Below, one piece after another: positions 47,301 to 60,055 of a stretch of DNA of 64,000 nucleotides. Made by a program: the position numbers and the translations under genes. How positions within the stretch are numbered: the stretch's first letter is position 1; each line of letters starts with the position of its first letter. The DNA lies in NCBI RefSeq assembly GCF_041956535.1, contig NW_027192224.1, positions 165,136-229,135 on the forward strand, read 5' to 3'. The notes below the pieces were generated by a model. The model ran no database searches. It had not been told where the DNA came from and was given only the letters and a program-made list of their open reading frames with translations. This DNA comes from Calcarisporiella thermophila CBS 279.70. Taxonomy: Eukaryota; Calcarisporiellomycota.

Positions 47301-48067
47301 GTTCAGAATAGATTGAACACGCGGGAGAATGGGCTAACCATATAGTGGCAATGGGGTAAAGTGGTAGAGATTAAGAGGTGAAGATAAAACAATAAACCTT
47401 AGGGGGGACGCAATTTTGCGAAAAATTTTTTACGCGTCGTGAATTTCGAACAAATATTTGAGGCTTAGACATGAAAATTTGAAAGTGGTTTCCGCAGAAG
47501 CTTACACGGATAATAACAAGATGTTGGTTCATGTGTGCAAAAATATAAAATGCAACCCCACACACTATGTCGACATCCAGTGTCTTGAGTACAGGAGGCC
47601 TTTTATCACTAGTGTTTTATCGGTTTTTCTTTTTTCATGTATTTTAGGTTTTGTTGCAGTATTGTAAAAAAACGAGGATGACGCGATATCGTTGGTGCAA
47701 TATTGGTTTCTGTTCAACTACAAATATTGGAATAGCATTAAGTGTCAGCTTTTTGCCTCCCAATCCTTCTTTCAGATAAGGGCCAACTTCGCGTTATTCC
47801 ATTAATTTTCCGTAATCCTCTCTTCGCCCCAGCGACTAAAGCCAAAATCCAATAGAACACACTATAATCTAGCACCAACCGCAATCCGTCCTCAACTAAA
47901 ACTTTATCCGATATAATTGAGGGGAGCTAGTTGGTTTAGCCCTCATGCCGTACCAATAAAACTAAACTTAAAGGAGGGAGGGAGGGCGAGATGTGGGATA
48001 GAGATTGTATATTTGTTTTTTAAACGGAAAAAACTAGAATAAAAAACCAAGCGATTCGTGAAATGGT
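47301..48067. other. Intergenic, HMMR-like promoter and eS1 3' end
   Basis: AT-rich; no supported gene. A 69-codon frame at 47458-47667 (plus) is hydrophobic at its end but has no match that I recognise. Confidence 0.5.
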
Positions 48068-49371
48068 TTACACAGACTCAAGAGGGGCGGGCTCGACAAA
48101 GTCCTTGGACTTGACTTTGGCGCCAACGTCCTCTCCGGCATCACCGTGGAGCTCGAGGAGCTTGGAGATGTCGAACTTGGGCGACTATAAAACAATGCAA
48201 TGCTTAGCTTGGGACGGAGGTGCGGAGGCCACGAAGCGCAAAGCAGCAACTTACCTTGAGGATCTTGACCTTGTGGATGTACACATTCTGCAAGGGGTAG
48301 ATGCCCTGGCATGCCTTCTCGATCTTGTGGCCGATCGACTCGGGGATGAACTTCATAACAGCCTCCTTGAGGTCGCAGGTGGTGATCTCCTTCTGGATGA
48401 TGTCGAACATCTTCTTGCGGATCTGCCTGATCTGGGAGGACTGGGCATAGGTAGTCTTCTTGAGCTGGTTGTAGCGGCGCTTGGTGAAGCCAATGGCAAA
48501 GAGGCGGAGGAGGTACCCATCGGTGGTCTTGACGTCGATGTGGGCCTCGATGAGGGTCTGCCACTTGCGCACAAGGGAGCGCAGCTTGTCGGAGGTCATG
48601 CTCATACCGTGGAAGTTGGTCAAGCAGTTGCGGCCCTGGATCTCATCAACGCGGAGCTTGATCTTGCGGAAGGACTTGTCCTCATCCTTGTTGAGATCGC
48701 CAAGAGACATCTCGAAGACACGGCCCTTGAGAGCATCGTTGGCATTTTCTAATGGGAGATGCATGAGTTAGTCATCAGCGGCGCCGACATGCAAATCAAG
48801 CGGGGCGCTCTACATACTCAAACCCTGGGTGCGGTTCACGAGCGTCTTGCCAAAGTTGCGGACCTCGAACATAGAGGGAGCCTTCACATCATACCAGTCC
48901 TTGCGGGAGAAGGGGTCGACACTTTTCAAAAGTGAATAAAAAAAAAGCCAATGAGCACTCCCATCTGAACCCCAGCGATCGCGCTCCTGCTGAATCTTGC
49001 CCGGCGAGGGCCGATTCAGCGTGCGAGCTAAAAGAAATGGATGCACTTACATCTTCTTCTTGAGACCCTTCTTACCCTTCGAGAGACGCCTACATTCAAA
49101 GAGAAAAGAAGAAAAAGCAACACTCAATATCATCTTCACAATCATACGCGCGAAGAGCGACCCAACGGCATTTCCATCCGAGACGGCGTCCTGGATGGAT
49201 GGGAAGGGAGGATGGATGGATGGATGGATGACTTACTTGTTCTTGCCAACGGCTATCAGGGTCATAGAGAGGAAAAAAGACGCAGATTAGTACACACGAG
49301 CAACAGCATTTTTGGACGGATGCATCGCGCCCACGGCGACGCGGGCATCCCCCTCTCCCCTACATACCCAT
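48068..49371 (-). CDS. RPS1: 40S ribosomal protein eS1 (S3Ae/RPS1)
   Basis: Six exons in gene order: 49371-49368, 49252-49237, 49089-49051, 48921-48818, 48748-48255, 48184-48068; 257 residues. It is a small-subunit protein near the mRNA exit. The sequence matches the family from [19 protein letters not shown] through [47 protein letters not shown] and IESIGHK-like blocks to the C-terminus. The start needs a four-base first coding exon (ATGG), directly followed by GTATGT, joined to CC-GTT-GGC to give the invariant MAVGKNK. Several introns near the 5' end, including one with a GATG microsatellite, are usual for highly expressed ribosomal genes and may hold regulatory or snoRNA sequence (none recognised). 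Confidence 0.95.
49193..49229 (+). repeat. GGAT/GATG microsatellite in an eS1 intron
   Basis: Two GGATGGAT blocks, the longer one four to five units, in the intron between the second and third coding exons of eS1. Confidence 0.85.
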
Positions 49372-50179
49372 ATTGTATCTCGCTTGGTTTTCAAGAGAAC
49401 AGCGGAAAAGAGGAGGAACAATCAAATCCCACCTCAGTGGATAAAAATCGCAAATTCAGGATTGTCGACGTCATTGGGCTGTGCCACTTGCCCCTGGATC
49501 TACAGGCGGCAGAGAAATCAGGGTGGTTGTTGCCCGCAGAGAGGCCGGGGAGAGGCGGGTTCATAGCGGAATACGGGTCTGCGACCGCCTGCCTGCTTGA
49601 TAATCGTACATGCAACTGTTTTGCCACCTTCCGCCCCTCCACGCGTACAAAACACGGCTCACTGCCAGGAGTATGCCGACCCGGATGCTAGTTTGTCTTA
49701 AGCTTGATCCAAACTCTCAAGGAGGGGCGAGAGCATAACCGAACACCACAGAACCCAACAGAGCACAACAGAGCAGGGTCGAGCAGCACAGGTCCAAGGT
49801 TTAAATACGGAGGCAAGCAAAAAGAGGAAAAAAAAATACCAAGGAGAAAATCAAATCTTTAATAGCTTATAAGAACAAGAAAAAAAAAGGAGTAAAAATC
49901 GAACAATAGTATAAACCATAAAACACAATTTCCAACCAACCCATCCGACTAAGACCATAAGAGATAGAGAAAGGAAAGGAGCAATTAATAATAAAGAGGG
50001 GGTAAAGAAATAAACATCCCATAAGAGTGATAAGATAGAGAAAAGAGGGGAAAAAGAAAAATATCCGGTATAATATCAGAGTAAAAACAAGGGAAAAAAA
50101 AGTGGAGTAAAAAGTGAATAACGAAAAAAAAAGGTATCCATGCTAAATAACAAGGTGTATATAATAAAATATAAAATCT
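49372..50179. other. eS1 promoter and StuA-like 3' end
   Basis: 49.37-49.75 kb is the upstream region of eS1. A string of CA-rich short repeats (AACAGAGCA, AGCAGCACAG) lies at 49740-49800. 49.8-50.1 kb is A-rich 3' untranslated sequence. A long plus-strand open frame (49041-49691) runs antisense through eS1 exons and is rejected. Confidence 0.5.
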
Positions 50180-50286
50180 TTAAGGATATTGCAAGTGCGA
50201 TGGAATATTTACAGATTGCTGCGTGGATGTCTGAGGTTGAGTGGTCGCCAGATAGGACGAGGCAGACGAGGGGTGGACGCCTTGCG

Positions 50287-50317
<31 letters not shown>

Positions 50318-52006
50318 ATGCCCATGGTGTTGTGAATGATGGGCTTGCGAGTGATGGGTATGGTGTGGATGCTGCTGCTGCTGCTGGTGGAGCTGAGCAT
50401 GGATCCCGTGCGGTTGGTGTGAATGGGACTGCGAATGCGGATGCGAGGCATGCTGGTGCGGGGCGTAGGAGGACTGGGGTGAGTGAAGCGGTTGGGTATG
50501 GGAGGGGTGGGCATGCATTGCCGACGGGTGCGCATACGCGTGCGTATGGGGGGAATGAACAGCGTAGGACGACATCCGCGTGGGGGAGTGCGTGGTGGAA
50601 GACTGGAGATAGGCTGCCGCAGCGCGGTACTGCATCGCCCCCCACCCCGTGCGGGTTGGGGAGATGGAGACGTGTGGGTACGACATCTGCACGAACGGCT
50701 TTGGGTCGTCTACCAGCAGGGGGTAGACGAGATCCTCTATTTTGAATTGGTGTGCGAGATGTCTGGCGCGTTGTAAGGGGATCCTAAGGGAGCGGCGGTG
50801 GAGAAAGATAAAAAAGGGAAAATGAAACGGGGCAGAGCAGGGGAAGCATCGTTAGCTTGGGAGGGCGACTAAACTCAAGACTAGGCCATAGACACTTTAC
50901 CATACTCCCTTGAGATGCATGGCGCCGACCTTGACGACCACGCGCCCCTTCTCGTTCTTCAGGATGCCGTCGCGCTTCCCGCGCGACATCCCGACCACGT
51001 TGAGCAGCTTTGTGCCGTTCACCATGTCATTGTCTGTTGCGAATAAAAAAAAAATCCAGAGTTTGAGTTTAGCTTCGGCAATAAACGCTAAAGCGTAAAA
51101 GGCAGGCCCCGAGCCCACTCACCTTGTCTCCGAGTCACGGCCACGGACTTTGCATCCACCTGGTAGCAGTAGGTGCCCTCGTCTTCCCACACCGTGGTGG
51201 TGAGGCGCGGCTTTGGCGGCGAGTTTGGCGGCATGGGCATGCCCATGACGGCGGCGGCCGACGAGGACCCGAGCGTGGCCGGCGAAAGCGACGCCAGGCC
51301 GGCCAGCCCTCCCGCGGTGGCGACCTGCGCGCCGCCGCTGCCGCCGTTTGCGCCGCCGGCCGCGCCCACCGCGGAGGCGCTCGCCCCGCTGACCCCGATG
51401 CTCCCGTTGCCCCCCTGCCGCCCCCCCTGCGCCTCCTCCGCTGCCGCCGCCGCCGGCCCCGTTTCCTCCGGCGGCGTCCGTCGACGAGGACCACGACAGC
51501 TGCGCCAGATTTGCGGCGTGGAAGGGGGTGGCGGGCGACGGCATCCAGGGGGCCGAGTTCGGGGTTGGGTGGGAGTAGTAGTAGTGCGACATGGACGGAT
51601 AGCCCTGCGGGGTCGAGGTCGGGGAGTGCACCATGGAGGCGCGGTAGCCGCTCAGACCGCCGGCCGCCGCTCCGCCCGCACCGCCTCCCCCGGCCGTTCC
51701 CCCCCCGCCTCCTCCTCCTCCGCCACCGCCGCCGCCAACGCTACTGCCGGCGGAGAGGGGGGGCGACCCGTCGCGCGATGAGGAGATGGGCGATCCGAGA
51801 TCGGTTGCGCCCGGCGGGAAGGAGGACTGCTGCGGGGGGAAGACCTGGTTGATGTTGTAGGCGCTGACAAACGCCGAAGTAGAGGGCTGGGTGGGGGGGC
51901 GCGGGTGCTGCGGGTGCATCTGGTGCTGCTGCGAGGGCTGCTGGGGCTCGCTGGAGGCGATAAGCGTGGAGAGGCTGTTGTAGTGGCCGCCGGATCCCTC
52001 GTACAT
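50180..52006 (-). CDS. APSES transcription factor, StuA/Efg1/Phd1-like, with one frameshift
   Basis: Three coding exons in gene order: 52006-51123, 51033-50901, 50783-50180. StuA-type factors control morphogenesis and development in fungi. The APSES domain (about 270-380) is clear: [73 protein letters not shown]. Around it are Gly-, Pro-, His- and Gln-rich low-complexity stretches, including a poly-Gly run and a poly-Gln run encoded by a CTG repeat (50287-50316). Within the first exon the frame changes by one base in a glycine-rich linker, near the G7 run at 51421-51427. Ignoring one G there makes the upstream ORF, the APSES frame and the splice phase agree (539 residues). This is a homopolymer error, a real mutation or frameshifting. 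Confidence 0.85.
50287..50316. repeat. CTG/CAG repeat coding poly-Gln in the StuA-like protein
   Basis: About ten CTG units on the plus strand, read as CAG (Gln) on the coding strand in the C-terminal tail. Confidence 0.9.
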
Positions 52007-53717
52007 CGTCACTGCTCAAGAGATTGGGGATGTGGTGTGTAGTGTGTGGATGAGACGGAATTAGTGGAGATGCGCGATCACCGCTGCTGACATGAACATC
52101 CACGTTCGACAGGCTCCTCGACCGGCTGGAAGTTCCTGGCTATCTGCGGAGACGCGGGGCGAGGGGGCGTGGGAGTGCGTGGGGGTGGGAGGCGCGGGTG
52201 TGGTGGTAAACAACAGAGGCAATCGCGATGAGCAGCGCTGCGGGGAGGCAGCTATGAACACGACAGACTATGAGGCAGAGAGAGGGAAGAGAGGGGATGG
52301 GGGGAAGAGAGGAAATAGGGAAGTTATATATGCAGGCTGCAGCGTAATGCTTCTTTTTGCAAAGGAAATCACATAAGAAAGAAAATAAAAATAAAAAACT
52401 GCTGCGCTCGCGGCCGGCTTCGAAGACTTTCCCCCCCCCTCGCCGCTCGCCAACTTAAAACAGCAAGGGGTCTTAATTAGAAGGCCGGCTGGAAAAAAAG
52501 GAGCAATGGAAACAAAACAGGTTGTTTTTGTGCATATTGAATCGCCTTATAAGGTCAAATCGCTGCACTCTTCCTCATATATGGCTGGCAAATTGGTTCG
52601 CTCTCGCCCCCCCATTATTAAGCGAGCGCAAATGTGATTCACGGCCTTATGCGGAAACTATTGCGCTGGTTTCACTCTCTTTTGTCATTGTTTTCCGAGC
52701 TGCCCAAGCGCGCCTGCCCTTCTGGGGCCTGGCGCCGCCCGCCATTGGCCGCTCCGAGCCTCAGGGTGGGACAGCGGCCTGCTGCGCCGCGCCCCTCCTG
52801 GCCCTGCCCCGTGTCTCTCCACCGCGCGGGTCCTGCACCACCCTGTGCGCGCGCGCAAGGGCCCCGCAGGGCCCGCCGCCCGCGCGCGCGGTGGCAGCGG
52901 CGGTGACAGGCCCCACACTTCCGAGTGCGTCTGGCGCCAGGCCGACAGCCTGCGAGGAGGAGACGGCGGGTGGAGCTTAATGGCCCGCCCCTGGCGCAAA
53001 TCCCTTCCCTTTCCGGCCGGCTTGTGCAGCAGCCCGTGACATACACGGCGATATTGCATGGGCGATGCGCAGGGTGCAGCCTTGTGCGCCCTCTTCGCCA
53101 GCCCGCGCGCCGCTGACTGGCTCCAGGCCCGCAACGGATCACCAACCAGCAGCGGCCCCCTCATGCCTGCCCCCCCCTTGCGAGCCCCCGAGCTCGAGAT
53201 TGGCGCGGCTGCGCGCAGGCCGCGTCGCCATTGGCCGCGCCCACACGGCCAAGCGGAGAGGCGCTGCGCCCCCTGGCCCGCCCCCCGCCCATTGGCCGGC
53301 CCTTTTCCCTTTTGGCGCGATCCGCTCTCGCGCCTTTTCTTTTCCGGCCTTTGTTTATGCTTTATTGCTGTCATTTACCGTCGGCCTGGTTAGGACACAA
53401 ATGCCCACAAACTCAGCAAGAGGGGAAAAAAAAAAAATCCTCCAAACTCGTTTTGCTGACGGGCCGGCCCAAAAGCGAACGTCAACGCGCCAAATACCGA
53501 CTCCAACCGGCGAGCGCTGCCTTTTTCTGACCGCGTCGAACCCCCAAGCTGCGAAAAAAACCTCCAATCCCCCCATTTATTGCCCGGCCGAAAATCTCCC
53601 CTCATCGCGCCTTTTATCCCGCGCCTGTTCCGAATCCTGGCCTCCTTTTTCCCTTGCATCCCCTCGCCTTCCCCGCATCCCTAATCGCTAGACCCGCCGC
53701 CTTGAGGCATTCTGGAA
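52007..53717. promoter_or_regulatory. GC-rich divergent promoter region with repeated CCAAT boxes
   Basis: Lies between the divergent StuA-like and Num1-like genes. From about 52.7 to 53.4 kb the DNA is very GC-rich and open in many frames on both strands, none with a domain. The motif CCATTGGCC (an inverted CCAAT box) occurs at 52742-52750 and 53228-53236, and CCCATTGGCC at 53288-53297. CCAAT boxes are bound by the HAP/NF-Y complex, so this looks like a large shared regulatory region. Long upstream regions are typical of StuA-type developmental regulators. Confidence 0.5.
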
Positions 53718-56401
53718 ATGGCTGAAGCTGAGGTCTTCGTAGCATCCACCACCCCGACTTCGCGAGGCCCGGACATTTTTCTAACCCGGCCCGCGCCACC
53801 CCGTAGGCGCGTCACCGGCCCCGACGGCGAATCCCGCCCGCAATCGACCGAGGCCCTCCTCGTCCAGCTCCAGCGCTCGCAGGCCATGTGCGACGAGCGC
53901 AGCGCCCGGATCAAGCAGCTCGAGGCGCGCATCACCGAGCTGGAGACGCTGCTGGACGCCCACAATGCCCAGTTCCGCCAGAAGGAACAGACTGAATGTA
54001 GCGTATTTTCTCGTGCTGATGCCATGAACGAACACGGGCTCTAACCCCGCGTGTTTCCTCCCCTTTGTAGCAAAGCTCCGAGAGGAATGCTGGAATCTCG
54101 AGCTCTCCATCCAGGACCTTCGCAGCCAGCTCGAAGCGGCCGCCCAGTCCGCCACGCGCCACCAGAACGACCAAATTCGGTGGCGCGAGCTGGTCGCGGC
54201 CGCGGCGGAGCAGGTCGAGCAGCTCCGCTCTGAAAACGAGGGCCTCCTCGCCAAGCAGGCCGACGCGAAAACCCAGGCGGAACAGGAGAGCGCCGCCCAC
54301 AGGCGGCAGCTGGCCGCGCTGCAGCGCGAGAACAAAAACCTGGTCCAGCAGATGCAGGAGCTGGTCGCCGAGCTGGAGGGCCTGCGTCACAAGGCTCGCA
54401 TTGCGCAGAGACCGCGGTCCAAGCAATCCGCCGCCGCCGCCGCAACCATCCTGCCCCCGGAGGATGCGCCCGCTGGAGCCACGGGCTCAGAGCTGGAAAT
54501 CGATTTCGCGGATCATGCTGCGCTCGACCGGCCGCGCGGTGAGCCCCTTGGAATGCTCCGGGACCACGCCGGGTCTCCGCGCGAAAGCCCAAGCCCCAGA
54601 TCAAGCACGAGGGCGAGACGGAGAGGCTTCGGGGTCCGGTTCGGCGGGAAGAAATCGGTCCGCGCGAAGAAAGCCGGCGCCCACGGTGGAGAGGAGGGCA
54701 CGGGCGAAGTGCCGGCGCCAGAGGAGAAGCCGCACCCGCAGCGACGCCCCAACGCGGACTCCCAGCTGGAGGACGAGGACGCCCTCTCTGACGAGGACGA
54801 AAATGGGCTGGACTCGCGGCTGCTGCCTCCCCTGACCGAGTACGACGCCATGCTCTCCGCCGGCGATTTCATTGCCAACAGTCTTTTTGCAGAGCTCTCC
54901 GCGCTCAACCACGCCTCCCCGCTCGTCTCCCCCCCCTCCGACTTCTCGTCTTCCACCGCCGAATCGCGCGCCGACTCTCCCCTCAAGCCGGAAACCTCCG
55001 AAACTAGAGGCGTGCCCAAGGAGGAGAGCGCCAGCACCCTTCTCGGCCTGACCTCTCTCCTGTCGCAGACGGGACCTTCGGGTGCAACCGCCCCGGCCGA
55101 GAAAAACCCCGGAGGCGCCCAAGAGTTCGCTGAGACAAATCGGAGGGCTGTCTCCGCACCCGTCGCCCCCGCGGGCTCGACGCAAGCCACACGGCCCCCC
55201 TCAGAAGCAAAGGGAAGAGGGGGGAGGGCGCAGCGTGCAACGGATGAGACATCGGAGATTTCCTCCTCGAGGGCTTCGCAGGGTAAAGCGGAGGCCGCTA
55301 GCGACAAAGAGACTTCATCCCGTAAGAAGCAGCCGCATCGGTCTCAACCCTCCCTGGCGAGCACAACCCGGCGCTCGAAATCCTCATCCAGCGAAAGCCT
55401 GAGGCACAGAGAGGCCTCCGCCCTGCCCGAGTCCCTTCGGATCCCGTTTGACCTGCCCGCCTCCAAGCCTTCTCGGGCACTGGTGTTACGCCGTACCGAA
55501 TCCACCGATAGGGTGTCCTCCCTGCACAACCCCCCTCCCTCCTCTGACCACTCCAAGTCAAAACCTGCCGCTTTAACCACCCCAGCCACCACGTCGCCGT
55601 CCACCACCTCCCTCTCCTCCTCCTCCGCCTCCGCTTCCTCCTCCGTCCCCGCCTACCCTCCCCACAAACGGTATGCTTCGGGCAAGCGGCCCAAAGAGCC
55701 GGCTCGGGCCCCCGCGGCCCACCGCGGCCCAAGAGACCACTTCATTGCGGTGCCCAACTTCGTGCCCGTTCCCGTCCCGATGAAGTCCAGGATACTCCCC
55801 GGGAAAAACAGGGCGAAAAAGCAAGAGAATCCGCCGCCAGTGCCCCCCGCGCCCGTGGATAAGAGCATCCTCGCCGCCATCACGGCAACCATGATGGGCG
55901 AGTTTCTGTGGAAATACATGCGCAAGCTTGGAGGAGGACCGTCCGAGAAGCGGCACCAGAGATTCGTGTGGGTGCACCCCTACATGCGCACCATTTATTG
56001 GAGCGCAAAGCGACCCGGCGTTGTCGGATCGGCGGAAGCGAAAGCCAAAAGTGGTAATGTCTCTTTCCACGTCTACGATGGCGATTTCCTCCTTGGGTTG
56101 GACCTGAGACTAACAAGTCCCCATGTATCACTCTCCTTCTTTTTTTCCCCCAGCCTTCATCGAGTCCGCCTACGCCGTCCCCGGCTATCCGCAGCAAAAC
56201 CCCGATCTTCCGCATGTCTGCTTGATCGTGCGCACGCCCCAACGCGAGCTCAAATTCATTGCCGCGTCTCGCGAGCGCCACGACATTTGGATGCGATCCC
56301 TCACGTATCTTCTTTCGCGCCCCTGGGTCTCGTCTTCTGCAGCATCACTACCCCTCCGGCTGGAGAATCAGACAAGCGTCTCGAAAAGAGCTGAGGGCTA
56401 A
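53718..56401 (+). CDS. Cortical anchor protein with Num1/Mcp5-type PH domain
   Basis: Three exons, 53718-53997, 54071-56053, 56154-56401; 836 residues. Num1/Mcp5 proteins bind PI(4,5)P2 at the cell cortex and hold dynein and mitochondria there. The C-terminal PH domain (about 702-815) is of this specific type: MGEFLWKYMRK, then RFVWVHPYMRTIYWS, and after the last intron HVCLIVRTPQRELKFIAASRERHDIWMRSLTYLL. The N-terminus has a coiled coil (about 60-220), as in Mcp5. The middle is Ser/Pro/Ala-rich and disordered, with no Num1-type tandem repeats. The gene is GC-rich compared with the flanks. Confidence 0.87.
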
Positions 56402-57216
56402 GCAAAGGGGAAGATGGGCAGCTAGGCAGCCAGGCGAACGAGCGAGCAATATTCGATTAGATTAATAATGACAAATAGCCGATCCTATCATCCCCCGGGC
56501 GGTAGCGGTTCCAATTAGATATCTAGATAAGTTATTACGCATTTTGTTTCACGCTTCATATAATTGAATCATCCCTATTTCCATTTAACATTGTGATTCC
56601 CCCTCCCATCCAATTAATAGACATTCCACTCTACCCTTCCCTCTAATTTATTTCTCCACCCCCCTCTCCTCCATTCCCCCTGCGACCAATCCTTGTTAGC
56701 TTCTCGTTGTTTCTAACGAGTTTAGGCAACTTGTTCATCCTTGTCGTTCTTAATAGCTTTATTTTGCCCTCTATCTCTTTGACATAATTTTGTTTAGTAA
56801 TGCAATGTCTCGAGTTCTCTTTTGTTTAATTGGCTTAATACAAGTGAAGTGACAAGACAGTGTGAATGTGGGAACCTAGATCAATAATCGAGGTTTCAGA
56901 ATGTGTATGAAAGCTAAAGGGGGGCAAAATTACGAGGGGGCCTTGAGAACGGAGGTGGACAGGGTGCATACCAGGCCAGAGTCCATGTTGTAATGTCATT
57001 TTTATTACAGTGGCATTACACAATAGATGAGGGCGATCTTTAAGGAGCCGACTGTAAAGGGCAATCGCCTCACATCACAGAGCATGGTACGACGATAGCT
57101 TTCAAATTTATTATCTTACATAATAGGACAATCTCTGCAAACACGCAAAGTAAGCTTCTGCCTACCCCCCCCTTTCCTGCACACTCCGTGCGTTCCACAA
57201 CCGAAATCGCGAGCCT
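56402..57216. other. Convergent 3' ends, Num1-like and GST genes
   Basis: AT-rich spacer; nothing supported. Confidence 0.5.
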
Positions 57217-58022
57217 TCATCGCCTCTTCTTGAAAATCTCAACGTGCTTTTGCAAGCGCTCCCACTCGGGTGTAGTTGCTTTGACGCTGGGACGCGATCG
57301 AAGCGCCCGCCCATACGCATTGACGCGCTCGTATTCTTCCGTCTCTGGAATCTCAAAACCAATCTCTTGAACCAGAGGAAACCGCGCAAAGAATGGAGCC
57401 ACCGCAATGTCCGCATAGGTCAATTCCTCACCCAGGAGGAATGGTCCATCGGATTGTTTCACGAGGAAGTCGTTAATCTCACGTAACCCCTTGAGGAACT
57501 GTTCGTACTCCTCTACGCCGGCGGAAAAGGCTTTGAAGAAATGGGGCAACACCCTCTCGAAAAGTCCCAAGAACAATCGAGATTGAGCACGGGCGAGAGG
57601 ATCTTGGACCTGAATGCTGTGGAAGAATCGCGGTGAGATAATTGATCAACACTCTGCTCGTGTGCTACTCATTAGCCCATTTCCATCCTCACCTTGTATT
57701 GTTCCCATACTTTTCCAACAAATACTCTAAAATAATAAGCGACTCAACGATGGTCTCCTCGCCTACCTTGAGCGCGGGGACTTTTCCTTCGGGGTGTACT
57801 TTGAAATACCTAAGTGAAATCGAAATTTGAATATCACATTGATATGGGCAATCTTCTTTACCACTCTATATAGAATGGGCCTTACCACTCAGGCTTGTTG
57901 GAGAGATCGATGGGAACGGTCTCATCCGGAACGACGCCGAGTTCTTGTAGCGCGATAGCTGCGCGCTGGCAGAATGGACACTCGTGTGATGTGTAGAAGA
58001 CAAGGCTTTGGTTGGAAGACAT
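57217..58022 (-). CDS. Glutathione S-transferase, omega-like
   Basis: Three exons in gene order: 58022-57886, 57809-57693, 57616-57217; 217 residues. The N-terminal thioredoxin-like domain has the active-site CPFCQR (about residues 15-20), a cysteine type as in omega-class GSTs and related glutathione-dependent reductases. The glutathione-binding PEGKVPALKVG and ETIVESLIILEYL motifs follow. The helical C-terminal domain contains DPLARAQSRLFLG and the GEELTYADIAVAPFFARF motif with the structural Asp. Such enzymes reduce or conjugate small molecules and protein thiols. The substrate is unknown. Confidence 0.92.
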
Positions 58023-60055
58023 AGTGCAGGCGAGGTGCCAATGGGTGGTTATGGATGCTTATTCGGATGAATTGGCCTTGCCTAGGACACTATATGTCCT
58101 TTTTATAGAGGGCATCGGAAAGACTTTCAAAATATATCATCCAGCATTAATAAGCAAACGTGGTTATCTCGTACTCCGAATTTCAACCCGATACAATAGT
58201 AATCTGATGCTTCCCTCTTCCTCGAGATGAATAAGTAACCCTATTTCACACTCATAGAAGGAGAGGTGGACAAGATGAAGCTGGGCAATGTGGAGCTTGC
58301 TATTGGCTATGTTAAACTACCGATGTTGGATTAATATACCATAAAGAGAAGGGATGAATCATCCTTGTGGTTACTACCCCCATAAATATCTAGGACGGAT
58401 ATACATTATTGCGGAAAAATGAATCCATCCGCTCATTGAGCTTTCTCGATATTCCATCAAGTATTAGTGTTCGATTTGGATCTAACAAAATGGACTTTTA
58501 CACAGAGAAACGATTTGTATTGTTAAACGCTGGTTTTTTTATGGATGTTACTAACAATTTATGTTTGTGGTCATAACAATATCAAGGCACAGAGAATGTA
58601 CGGTGGGGTAGCTTCAACTCATTATTTCTTATTATTAATATTAAATTTCCAAACAGAGTGCTTAAATATCAACTTATGTTGACATGCGCATATTCATAGG
58701 CTCATGAATAGGTTGGTATTTAAGCATAGATAGGAGATGCTTTGTAAACCTCTGCTGGATATCACTATTTTCAGTGCAGTGCACGACAGCTCATGTATGG
58801 CCCGGCGAGGATTCAAGTGGCAATTTTTTTCATGCACGCATAGCTTTTCTCGCCAACTGCACAAACCCAGCTTATGCATTTGGTAAGACATTTATTCATC
58901 TGTGGCTCATTAGCTGCCTGGAAGACAAATGTGGCGAATTTTAGCAGTCTCCCATTGATTCTAGTTCAATTGGAATTAGTCTACAATGAACGCACTTCTC
59001 GTCTCTGTATTCCTGAATGCCAGCTTAAACTAATCAATAAAGACAAAACTATTTTACATCAGAAGATATCATCCTGACGAATTGCTTCTTTTTTTTATTA
59101 ATCTCAATCCACAAACTTCATAAGGAAACTTCCACTGAGTTTTTTTCAGCCTGGTCCTGCCTTGGGTGCTTAAGTCGTTACATACTAGAAAAATCCACCA
59201 ACCTCAACACGTGTGTGTGGATGCCCGCTTTATCGCAACTACATGATTTATACCTGAAAGGTCGATCTCAACCACGCTCTTAGTTCGGAAAGCTTGGTTA
59301 AAGTAAATCTTTTTATCTGATTTATTCGCAACTACCCAGGTTCCCATTTCTTGAGTTTCGATTTCAATTATTCAAAGTATCATTGCTTCTTCATTAAATA
59401 AACACTCACCAGACTCTTTGTTGAGTTACTAGAACGAATTTGCGGCTAGAGGCCAGAAAAAAATATTGGAGAATAGATAATGAAATTCAGAATATTGAAT
59501 CGTAACCGCATTTTAATAATGGTACGAGGAAAATATTGTCACTGACATTTGCCAGCTTAGAACGTATGTTGATTATGTTTATGTGTTATTCTTTACAAGT
59601 AAAGAGATGATAAATTGAGAAATATCCAAGATTAATATTAAAAGCGGGTACATGATTTGGAATATCTTCCTAAATCTTTCGGATGGTAATGAGCCAAGCT
59701 CTTTTAAAGTGGAAGCGCTGTCATCTAATCGAGGTTTTCAATAGGCATGAGCGACGCAAATAATGCTGTTAGTATAGAGTCTTTCCCACATGCCGTTGAC
59801 TATCTACTACCTTATCATTGCTTATTAACAAGCTTGTTAATATGAAGTGGAAGTGTTCGCCTTTTAATCGGATATATTCGAGGCCTTTCTTGGCCCTTAA
59901 CTTAGTTCGCTTTTACATAGGTAGTTTGGATTTCTATAAGAAACATTATAGAATAGATTACTGTAAAAAGCATCTTATACTAGACTCTATCTATCCATTA
60001 TTTTAAACATTTACAAAAAGCCAGGTGGCAAACAATGATAGAAATCCTCATATAC
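58023..60055. other. AT-rich gene-free interval before the VapD-like locus
   Basis: Two kilobases, clearly AT-rich, with only short open frames that start at random. No gene, RNA or mobile-element end was recognised. Confidence 0.5.

Noticed and set aside
49041-49691. 216-codon plus-strand frame
   Set aside because: Runs antisense through eS1 exons and introns and contains no domain.
54513-55307. 264-codon minus-strand frame
   Set aside because: Antisense shadow of the Num1-like gene's low-complexity region.
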